Of a DNA stretch of 64,000 nt, positions 8,850 through 16,089 are shown one piece after another (within the stretch, counting starts at the first letter, position 1; each line of letters starts with the position of its first letter). Source of the DNA: Halegenticoccus tardaugens (GTDB taxonomy: Archaea > Halobacteriota > Halobacteria > Halobacteriales > Haloferacaceae); assembly GCF_004116405.1 (NCBI RefSeq), contig NZ_SDIC01000003.1, positions 558,001 through 622,000 of the forward strand, read 5' to 3'. Both the position numbers and the translations under genes were made by a program. A model generated the notes under the pieces. The model ran no database searches. It saw only the letters and a program-made list of their open reading frames with translations, and had not been told where the DNA came from.

Positions 8850-9698
8850 TCACAGGTACGACGAGTCCCACTCGTCCGCCCGGTGGCTGTTGCCGCACTC
8901 GCCGCACACCATCCGGCCGAGATCGTCCATGTCAACGTCGAGCGACCCGCAGTTGCCGCACAGGTAGCCGTACCGGTCCGTCCGGTCCTCGTCCGCGTAC
9001 GTCACGAAGAACGGCCCCTGGGTACCCTGCTCCGTCTCCTCGTCGGCGACGTACACCCGCGTTCCGTCCTCCTCCGAGGCCGTCTCCGGCGGTTCGATCG
9101 TCCCCTCGCCGGCCGCTTCGTCACCGTCGTCCGCGTCGACTCCCTCGCCCGCGTCCTCTCCGTCGTCCGCGGCCGTCTCGCGCCCTTCCGCGTCCTCGGC
9201 CGCCCCTCCGGCGTCCGCCTCGGAGGCTTCGACGTAGACGTGTTCGACGAAGGTGTCCTCGCCGAAGTCGACCTCCCGGTCGTCGATCCGCTCGAAGTCC
9301 AGCCGTTCGAAGAACTGGCCGCCGTCGGTGCTCTCGGCGAGGACGCTCGCCTGCACGTGCCTCGCCCCTCGTTCGCGCAGGGCCTCGACGGTCTCCTCGA
9401 ACAATCGGGTGCCGATCCCCTCGCCCCGGTGTTCGGGGTCCACGAAGAGCCACCTGAGGTCGCCCCGCCCCTCGCCGAGATCGCCCGCCGCGACGCCGAC
9501 GATCGTCTCCTCCGTCGCGGCGACGAGGAGCACGGCGTCCGTCGCGTTTAGCTTCCGCTCGACGGTCTCGCCGCCGAACTGGTGTTCGACGACGGCGTCG
9601 ATCTCCTGCGGGCTGAGCGCGTACGACGTCGTCATCGAACTCTCGACGACCTCGCGTATCCGGTCGGCGTCGTTCGGTTCGGGTTCGTGGATTTCCAT
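8850..9698 (-). CDS. GNAT acetyltransferase fused to a C-terminal zinc ribbon
   Basis: A 282-aa two-domain protein. Residues 1 to about 150 form a GNAT N-acetyltransferase: the acetyl-CoA loop is HRGEGIGTRLFEE, preceded by the strand LRWLFVDPE and followed by GGQFFERLDFERID. A very acidic, low-complexity linker (about 155-220) leads to a C-terminal zinc ribbon with CGNCG and CGECG knuckles and the ending HRADEWDSSYL, typical of a small haloarchaeal domain (probably DUF5816). The acetyl acceptor (small molecule, N-terminus or lysine) cannot be told. The ribbon may guide it to a nucleic acid or protein. It lies upstream of the oxidoreductase on the same strand. Confidence 0.85.
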   Translation of the reverse strand: MEIHEPEPNDADRIREVVESSMTTSYALSPQEIDAVVEHQFGGETVERKLNATDAVLLVAATEETIVGVAAGDLGEGRGDLRWLFVDPEHRGEGIGTRLFEETVEALRERGARHVQASVLAESTDGGQFFERLDFERIDDREVDFGEDTFVEHVYVEASEADAGGAAEDAEGRETAADDGEDAGEGVDADDGDEAAGEGTIEPPETASEEDGTRVYVADEETEQGTQGPFFVTYADEDRTDRYGYLCGNCGSLDVDMDDLGRMVCGECGNSHRADEWDSSYL

Positions 9699-9860
9699 GG
9701 TTCTCTCGGGTTCGCGTCGTGGTTCGGAGAAGGCCGGGCTGCGCGTTCGAGTTCGTTTCGGGCCACGCGGTCGGGATCGACCGGTCGATCCGCCTCGACC
9801 CTACCGACGGGCGACGCGGAAATCAGTCTGGTGGCCACCCCGTCTCCTCCCGTCACCCTC

Positions 9861-9904
9861 GATCCGCTCGGCCGGGGCGTCGAAATCCAGCACCTCGCGG
9901 GCGT
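9861..9904 (-). repeat. 44-bp fragment resembling part of the kdgK gene
   Basis: These 44 bases match 11559-11602 inside the sugar-kinase gene at 38 positions, with no gap, on the same strand. Translated, both give AREVL(D/N)FD followed by AE. The fragment lies in the 209-base gap just after the stop of the PGF-CTERM gene. It may be the remnant of a duplicated kinase gene; similarity fades on both sides. Confidence 0.5.
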
Positions 9905-9907
9905 GTT

Positions 9908-11110
9908 TCACCGCCGGCGCGCGAGGAGCGCCGCGGTCGCGAGGAGCGCCGCGGCGGCGACGGCGACGCCGAATCCGGGCACCTGCGCGCCGGTCTCCCC
10001 GTCCGACTCGCCCTCCGAGCCGGTCCCCTCGTCGGAGTCCGACGACTCGTCGGCGCCCGACGAATCCTCGCTTTCGTCCGCCGCCGAGAGGCCCGCGGTC
10101 GCGTTCTGACCGGATCTGAGGACGAGGTTCCCGTCGGAGAGTCCCTCGCCCGCGACGAGGACGTTCACCGTCCCGTTCGCGCCGGTTTCGGTGACGAGAT
10201 AGCGCGGCTCGTCGCCGTCCGCCGCGCTTTCGAGCGCGCTGTACGAGTCGGTCTCGTCGGCGAGAACGCCGTCGACGCCGACCGCGAGCGAGTCGGCGTC
10301 GAGGAGGTCGGACGAGACGGTCGCGAGGAGCATCGTGCCCTCGTCGTCCTCGCGCTCGACGGTCATCTCGACGGATCCCCGCTCCCCGCTCGTCACGTCG
10401 ACCGTGGTTCCCGGGTCGTAGGCGACGACGTCGTCGACCGTCCCGTTTTCGCGCTGCATCACGTACGTCTCGGCCGCGACTTCCTCCTGTTTTATGAGGC
10501 GCTCCTGTTGGGTGTCGGCCGTCCCGCGCTCCTGCTCGTACGAGCGGACGACGAGCCGATCGTCCTTGTCGATGTTCGCGACCACGCTGTCGCCCTCGGC
10601 GGAGATCTGCCCGTCGCCGACGACGAACGCGGCCGCTTCGGTGCCGTTTTCTCCGCGAACGACGGCCATCCCGCCCTCGTAGGACGCCTCCGCGTCGTCG
10701 CTGGCGTTGAGTTGGACGTACTGGCTGCGCGACTCGGTTCGCACGACGAGCACCCCGCGGTCGTTGTCGTGCGCCTCGATCGTCGCGCCGCTTTTCGTCT
10801 CGACCGTCGCGGTCGTCTCCGTCTCCGACGACAGATCCACGCGACTCCCGTCGAGGGGGACGACCGAAGAGAGCGACGGCCCGATGTTGAGTATCCCGCC
10901 GTTGCCGGCGTCGCTTCTCGCCTGTACCTTGATCGACGAAAAGAGGCGTTCGTCGCCGACGCTGTAGTTCGTGACCGCGGTCTCGTCGGTGTCGAACGAG
11001 ACGGTGGATCCGGCGTACGCGGCCGACTCGGCGTCGGACTGCGCGGTCGACAGGGGCGCGAGTCCCGCCGTCACCAGGAGCGCGGTCATCACTACTGCGA
11101 GGGCTCTCAT
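9908..11110 (-). CDS. Secreted PGF-CTERM surface protein
   Basis: A 400-aa secreted protein with an N-terminal Sec signal (MRALAVVMTALLVTAGLAPLSTAQ; the start at 11110 puts it at the N-terminus). The mature region is beta-rich, acidic and about 330 residues long. A Ser/Asp/Glu-rich linker precedes the C-terminal sorting signal: PGF, a hydrophobic helix (VAVAAAALLATAALL) and a final Arg cluster. In haloarchaea this PGF-CTERM tripartite tail is recognised by archaeosortase ArtA, which removes it and joins the protein to a lipid. No artA gene is in the window. The function of the mature domain is unknown. The protein is probably part of, or attached to, the cell envelope. Confidence 0.85.
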   Translation of the reverse strand: MRALAVVMTALLVTAGLAPLSTAQSDAESAAYAGSTVSFDTDETAVTNYSVGDERLFSSIKVQARSDAGNGGILNIGPSLSSVVPLDGSRVDLSSETETTATVETKSGATIEAHDNDRGVLVVRTESRSQYVQLNASDDAEASYEGGMAVVRGENGTEAAAFVVGDGQISAEGDSVVANIDKDDRLVVRSYEQERGTADTQQERLIKQEEVAAETYVMQRENGTVDDVVAYDPGTTVDVTSGERGSVEMTVEREDDEGTMLLATVSSDLLDADSLAVGVDGVLADETDSYSALESAADGDEPRYLVTETGANGTVNVLVAGEGLSDGNLVLRSGQNATAGLSAADESEDSSGADESSDSDEGTGSEGESDGETGAQVPGFGVAVAAAALLATAALLARRR

Positions 11111-11237
11111 TCGCGTTCGACCGTTGGCGTTCTCTGGGGTATGTTTTCTGGCCACGTATCAGTGGAGTGTACACGACCGGACGCGAACCGCCGTTCGCGG
11201 GCCGATTCGGCCGGTTTTCCGATCCGACGACCCGACG

Positions 11238-12191
11238 CTACCGCGCGATCCCGACGGCGTCGGCGTCGAGCACCGCCTCGATCTCGGCGCGCGTGGCGAC
11301 GACCACGTCGCCGGGGATCGTCCGCTTCAACGCGGCGGTCGCGGCCCCGTATTCGAGCGCCTCGGGGACGCCGTCGCCCGCGAGGCGGCGAGCGAGGAAC
11401 GCCCCGACGAACGCGTCGCCCGTCCCGACCGGATCGACCGTCTCAGCCTCGAAGATCCCCTGCTCGTGGACGGTACCGTCGTGCAGGGCGAGCGCGCCCT
11501 CCTCGCCGCGGGTCACGATCACCGTCTCGAAGCCCCACTCCGCCGCCAGGTCGGCGGCGATCCCCTCGGCATCGCCGTCGAAATTCAGCACCTCGCGGGC
11601 GTCCCGGATCGCGACCACGAGCGCGTCGATCGACGGGAACAGCCCCGAAAGCGTCTCTCTGGCCTCCTCGGGCGACCACAGCTTCGACCGATAGTTCACG
11701 TCCAGCGCGGTCGTCGTGCCGGCCTCCCTCGCCGCCCCGAGCAGCTCGTCCGTCGTCTCCGCCAGCGTGCCCGAGAGCGCGGGCGTGATGCCGCTGGTGT
11801 AGAAGATCTCGGCGTCCCGGATGCGTTCGAGCGGCAGCTCCGCCGTCGTCGCGGTCGTCACCGCGCTGTCCGCCCGGTCGTAGATGACGCGCGTGCCGCG
11901 CGGTTCGGTGCCGCGCTCGACGAAGTACACCCCCTGTCTGCCCTCGTCGCTCCAGACGATCTCCGTCTCGACGCCGTTCGCGCGGAGCTCGCCGACGATC
12001 TTCCGGCCGAGCGCCGAGTCCGGAAGCTTCGACAGCCACGTCGCGTCCGCGCCGAGCTGGGAGGCCGCGACTGCGACGTTGCTCTCCGCGCCCGCCGGGT
12101 AGACGGTGAGTTCGTCGGCCGACTCGAGGCGCTCCATCCCCGGCGGCGACAGGCGGAGCATCGTCTCGCCGAACGTGAGCAGGTCGGTCAT
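11238..12191 (-). CDS. kdgK: PfkB-family sugar kinase, probable 2-keto-3-deoxygluconate kinase
   Basis: A 317-aa ribokinase/PfkB-fold kinase. The start at 12191 (MTDLLTFGETMLRLSPPG) is the canonical N-terminus; a Gly-rich stretch just upstream reads as a Shine-Dalgarno. Substrate-lid residues GGAESNVA-like (YPAGAESNVAVAASQLGA), the middle DVNYRSKLW segment and the C-terminal signature DPVGTGDAFVGAFLA with its catalytic Asp are present. The overall pattern is closest to KdgK, which phosphorylates KDG in the semi-phosphorylative Entner-Doudoroff route of haloarchaea. Fructose or another keto-sugar as substrate cannot be excluded. A TATA-like CTTATACC lies about 55 bases upstream. Confidence 0.8.
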   Translation of the reverse strand: MTDLLTFGETMLRLSPPGMERLESADELTVYPAGAESNVAVAASQLGADATWLSKLPDSALGRKIVGELRANGVETEIVWSDEGRQGVYFVERGTEPRGTRVIYDRADSAVTTATTAELPLERIRDAEIFYTSGITPALSGTLAETTDELLGAAREAGTTTALDVNYRSKLWSPEEARETLSGLFPSIDALVVAIRDAREVLNFDGDAEGIAADLAAEWGFETVIVTRGEEGALALHDGTVHEQGIFEAETVDPVGTGDAFVGAFLARRLAGDGVPEALEYGAATAALKRTIPGDVVVATRAEIEAVLDADAVGIAR

Positions 12192-12365
12192 CGCTCCCCC
12201 CGAATCGTGCGTCGAAGTATCATGTGTAGAGCAAGGCCGAAGCTGGTATAAGTTCTGTTCGTTGTCCGTCCACCGGCGCGGACCGCGATCGCGGGCGACC
12301 CGCACCGTCCTCGGTGTCGTCGCGCCGTCCTCCCGTTTTTGCCCGCTCGCGGCGTACTCGCGCGT

Positions 12366-13367
12366 ATGGCCCGCTCGACCCGAATCGGACTCGCCGGGGA
12401 CGTGATGCTGGGGCGGCAGGTCGACGCCCGCCAGCGGTCGCGCCCCCTCGACGCCGTGTGGGGCGACGTCCTCCCCCGACTGCGGTCGCTCGACGGCCTG
12501 CTGATCAACCTCGAGTGCTGCCTCTCCGAGCGCGGGCGGCCGTGGACGCGGACGTACCGGCCGTTTCACTTCCGGGCGACCCCCGACCGGGCGCTCCCCG
12601 CGCTGCGGAGCGCCGGCGTCGACTGCTGCAGCCTCGCCAACAACCACACGCTCGACTACGGGGAACCGGCGCTCCTCGACACGCTCGACGCGCTGGACGG
12701 GGCCGGGATCGCCCGCTCGGGGGCCGGACGAACGGTCGCGGAGGCGCGCGAGCCGGCCCGTTTTTCGGTCGACGGACTCGACGTGGCTGTCGTCTCGTTC
12801 ACCGACAACACCCCCGAGTACGCCGCGACGCCGGACTCGCCGGGGACCGCCCACGTCCGGTTCGATCCGGCGTCGTCCGGATCGCGCCGCGTCGTCGACG
12901 ACGCGCTGTCCGCCGCCCGCGCCCGCGATCCCGACCTCCTCGTCGCCTCGCTGCACTGGGGACCGAACATGGTTACCGAACCGCCGCCCGCCTTCCGGAC
13001 GTTCGGCCGCCGACTCGTCGACCGGGGCGTCGACGTCGTCCACGGACACAGCGCCCACGTCTTCCAGGGGGTCGAGGTGCGCGACGGCAAACCGATCCTC
13101 TACGACGCCGGGGACTTCGTCGACGACTACGTGGTCGACCCCGACCTACGAAACGACCTGAGCTTCCTCTTCGAGGTCGCCGTCGACGGCGACGGCGCCC
13201 CGACCGACCTCCGGCTCTCGCCGGTCGAGATCCGCGACTGCGCGGTCCACGAGGCGACGCCGGCGGCGGCCCGGTGGTGCCGCGACCGGATGCGCGAGCT
13301 GTCGGCTCCGTTCGGCACGTCGTTCGAGCGGGAGGAGGGCGGGTTGCGGATCGTCCTCGACGACTGA
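12366..13367 (+). CDS. CapA-like metallophosphoesterase
   Basis: A 333-aa protein of the CapA / PgsA family (calcineurin-like phosphoesterase fold). Motifs in order: GLAGDVMLGR at about residues 7-16, NLECCLSERG, ANNHTLDYG, ASLHWGPNM and GHSAHVFQGVEV, giving the Asp, Asn and His ligands of a dinuclear metal site. In bacteria CapA takes part in poly-gamma-glutamate export, but haloarchaeal homologues are found without the Pgs synthase genes, as here, so the substrate is unknown. The start at 12366 gives a short N-terminus with no signal peptide. It is divergent from kdgK and convergent with mutL (eight-base gap). Confidence 0.8.
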   Translation: MARSTRIGLAGDVMLGRQVDARQRSRPLDAVWGDVLPRLRSLDGLLINLECCLSERGRPWTRTYRPFHFRATPDRALPALRSAGVDCCSLANNHTLDYGEPALLDTLDALDGAGIARSGAGRTVAEAREPARFSVDGLDVAVVSFTDNTPEYAATPDSPGTAHVRFDPASSGSRRVVDDALSAARARDPDLLVASLHWGPNMVTEPPPAFRTFGRRLVDRGVDVVHGHSAHVFQGVEVRDGKPILYDAGDFVDDYVVDPDLRNDLSFLFEVAVDGDGAPTDLRLSPVEIRDCAVHEATPAAARWCRDRMRELSAPFGTSFEREEGGLRIVLDD

Positions 13368-13375
13368 TTCCGGGA

Positions 13376-15688
13376 TCAGTCCTCGCGACGGCGACCGGCG
13401 TGGCCGGGGTAGTCGCGCTCGAACCGATCTTCGATCTCGTCGTCGCCGATCTCGATGATCACCGGCCGGCCGTGGGGGCAGGCGTAGGGGTTCTCGCAGG
13501 CGTCGAGCGCTTCGAGCAGGTCGACCACCGATCCCTCCGTCAGGGAGGTGTTCCCCGTGATCGACGGGTAGCACGCCAGATCGGCGAGCAGCGAGTCCGC
13601 CACTGCGTCGACGGTTCGCCGCGCACCGTCGCGCTCCTCGGCGACGAAGGCCGACAGCGCGTCGCGCACGATCCCCGGATCGAGCGCGGCGTCGAACACC
13701 GCCGGGACGGTCCGAACCTCGACGGTCCGCTCGTCGACCCGGCCGGCGTGGAACCCGACCCGCGCCAGCGCCTCCGCGTACTCCTCGAACAGCGCCGCCT
13801 CGCGGGCTGTCAGTTCGAGTTCGACCGGCTCGGCCAGCGCCTGGGTCGGCGTGTCCCCCGCGACCTCCCGGCGGAGGCGCTCGTAGTTCACCCGCTCGTC
13901 CGCGGCGTGCTGGTCGACGAGCACCATCCCGTCGGCCGTCTCCGCGACGAGGTAGGTGTCGCGTAGCTGTCCGAGCACCCGCATCGGCGGCAGCGAGTCG
14001 AACTCCCGCTCGCCCGTCGCCTCTTCGCCGTCGAGCGTCCGCTGCGTGGTCGGCCCGATCGCGCCGAATCTCGCGGACGGCCCGCCCTGCGACACCTCCG
14101 CGTCTCTCGTCCCTCCCTCGTCGGTCCCGACCGTCGACGCGTCGACGGTCGACGGGTCGAGCGTCCCCGACGATTCGCCCCGTTTCGCTCTCCCTTCGTC
14201 TTCGACCGACGACTGCCACGGCCGCGGCGAGGGTCTGTCGCCCTCGGCGGTCGCGCCGGGGCCGGCGGGTGCCCCCGACTCGGCCGGCCCGTCCGACTCG
14301 GCGGTCGCGTCCGGCTCGACCGGCGCGTCGCTTTCGACGTCCGTCTCCCCCGCCGGTTGCGGATCCGCCTCCGGAACCGAGTCCGCCCGCGTCGAATCGG
14401 CCGTCTCGCGCCCGTCGCCTCCCCGCGTCGTTTCGCCTCGGTCTCCGCTCGGCCGAACCCGGCTCGGCGTCCGGTCGGTGCGACTCCGGTTCGCCTCGAC
14501 GCCGCTCGCGCGCTCGTGGGCGGTCCCGGCTCCGCCGACGACCTCGCCGTCCGCTCCCTCCGGCTTTACGTCGGTCTCGCCGGGCGCTGAGCGGCCGCGC
14601 GGCGCGCCCGACCGGATCAACCCGTGATCCAGCAGGGCCTCCCGCACCGCGGTCTCGACGGCGCGCTTCGCGGCCGACTCGTCGTCGAAGCGGATCTCCA
14701 TCTTCCGCGGGTGGACGTTCACGTCGACCGACTCCGGCGGCACGTCGACGAACAGCACCGCGAAGGGGAAGCGGTCGGGCGCGAGTTGCCCCCCGTAGGC
14801 GTCGAGCACCGCCTCGCGCAGCGTCGCGGCCGTCACGTACCGCCCGTTGACGAACGTCGAGAGGTACTCCCGGCCGCTCCGAGTCGTCTCCGGGTGGCTC
14901 ACGAGCCCGCTCACCGATTCGACGGGGGCGTCCCCACGGACGCGGGTCTCGACCGGCACCATCGCCTCCGCGACCTCCCGGCCGTAGACGGACAGGACGG
15001 CCGATTCGAGGTCGCCGCTCCCCTCGGTGGCGAACACCTCGCGGCCGTCGTGCGACAGCGAGACGGCCGCATCCGGGTTGGCGAGCGCGTACTGCGAGAC
15101 GACGGTGTTGACGTGGTCGAACTCCGTCGCGTCCGTCTTCAGGAACTTCCGACGCGCGGGCGTGTTGAAAAACAGATCCCGGACGTCGACCGTCGTCCCC
15201 GCCGGGCAGCCCGCCGGCCGGACCTCGCCGACGTCGCCGCCCTCGACGACGAGTTCGGCCCCGGCCGTCGCCTCGCCCCGGGGCTTGCTCCGGATCGTCG
15301 TCCGCGAGACGGCGCTGATCGTCGACAGCGCCTCCCCGCGAAATCCGAGGGTGCCGATCCCGGCTTCGAGGTCCCCGACGTCCGCGATCTTGCTCGTGGT
15401 GTGCTCCTCGACGGCACGCGCCAACTCCGAGGCGGCCATCCCGACGCCGTCGTCGCGGACGCGGACGCCCTCCTTGCCGCCGCGCTCGACCGACACCGAC
15501 ACCCGCGAGGCGTCGGCGTCGAGGCTGTTCTCGACGAGTTCCTTCACCACGGAGGCCGGCCGCTCGACCACCTCGCCCGCCGCGATCCGCTGGACGGTCG
15601 CCTCGTCGAGCGCGCGGATTTTCGGACCGTCGGCGCTCTGCGGCTCGTCTCCTATCTCGTCGGCGCTCGCCGGTTCGTCCTCTCTCAT
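13376..15688 (-). CDS. mutL: DNA mismatch repair protein MutL
   Basis: A 770-aa MutL homologue. The N-terminal GHKL ATPase (about 25-355) shows ELVENSLDA, DDGVGM and GFRGEAL. A disordered Ser/Asp/Gly/Pro-rich linker covers about 360-570. The C-terminal dimerisation domain starts near 575 and carries the endonuclease motif DQHA-x2-E-x4-E (about residue 590) and CPHGRP near residue 736, so it should nick DNA itself, as MutL does in organisms lacking MutH. It acts after MutS recognises a mismatch. The ATG at 15688 overlaps the stop of the Nudix gene as ATGA, which shows translational coupling within mutS-nudix-mutL. Confidence 0.96.
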   Translation of the reverse strand: MREDEPASADEIGDEPQSADGPKIRALDEATVQRIAAGEVVERPASVVKELVENSLDADASRVSVSVERGGKEGVRVRDDGVGMAASELARAVEEHTTSKIADVGDLEAGIGTLGFRGEALSTISAVSRTTIRSKPRGEATAGAELVVEGGDVGEVRPAGCPAGTTVDVRDLFFNTPARRKFLKTDATEFDHVNTVVSQYALANPDAAVSLSHDGREVFATEGSGDLESAVLSVYGREVAEAMVPVETRVRGDAPVESVSGLVSHPETTRSGREYLSTFVNGRYVTAATLREAVLDAYGGQLAPDRFPFAVLFVDVPPESVDVNVHPRKMEIRFDDESAAKRAVETAVREALLDHGLIRSGAPRGRSAPGETDVKPEGADGEVVGGAGTAHERASGVEANRSRTDRTPSRVRPSGDRGETTRGGDGRETADSTRADSVPEADPQPAGETDVESDAPVEPDATAESDGPAESGAPAGPGATAEGDRPSPRPWQSSVEDEGRAKRGESSGTLDPSTVDASTVGTDEGGTRDAEVSQGGPSARFGAIGPTTQRTLDGEEATGEREFDSLPPMRVLGQLRDTYLVAETADGMVLVDQHAADERVNYERLRREVAGDTPTQALAEPVELELTAREAALFEEYAEALARVGFHAGRVDERTVEVRTVPAVFDAALDPGIVRDALSAFVAEERDGARRTVDAVADSLLADLACYPSITGNTSLTEGSVVDLLEALDACENPYACPHGRPVIIEIGDDEIEDRFERDYPGHAGRRRED

Positions 15689-16089
15689 CCTTCCACCTCC
15701 AGCGCCCGCCTGAGTGCGGCCCGCTGCGTCCGCACCGACAGGTGCTCTTCGAGCGCCGTCTCGGGGTCGGCCCACGTCCAGTCGGTGTGCTCGTCGCTCA
15801 GGGTCACGCCCCGAACCTCGCTCGAACACCGGTAGACGACGGCGAATCGACCCCTGTCGCGGTCGTTCACCCACGCGCAGGTGTACACCGGTCGTCCGAC
15901 CTCCACGTCGAGACCGGTCTCCTCGCGGATCTCGCGCAACAACCCCTCCTCGACGGTCTCGTCGCACCCGATCCGCCCGCCGGGGAACTCCCACGTCTCC
16001 TCGCCGTCTCGGAGCAACAGGACGTCGCCCCGCGGACCGAACAGCGCCGCCTTCTGCGTGACGGTCGCCCGGAGCGGTTCGTCGGTCAT
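15685..16089 (-). CDS. Nudix hydrolase between mutS and mutL
   Basis: A 134-aa Nudix hydrolase with a perfect Nudix box (G-x5-E-x7-REIREETGL, about residues 38-60), which binds Mg2+ and cleaves a nucleoside diphosphate linked to another group. The N-terminus is MTDEPLRATVTQKAALF and the C-terminus ends in an Arg/Leu-rich helix. It overlaps mutS upstream by ATGA (16086-16089) and mutL downstream by ATGA (15685-15688), so all three are surely co-translated. By its location a MutT-like role, clearing oxidised dNTPs that cause mismatches, is attractive, but the substrate is not readable from sequence. Other members of this family act on NADH, ADP-ribose or capped RNAs. Confidence 0.93.
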   Translation of the reverse strand: MTDEPLRATVTQKAALFGPRGDVLLLRDGEETWEFPGGRIGCDETVEEGLLREIREETGLDVEVGRPVYTCAWVNDRDRGRFAVVYRCSSEVRGVTLSDEHTDWTWADPETALEEHLSVRTQRAALRRALEVEG

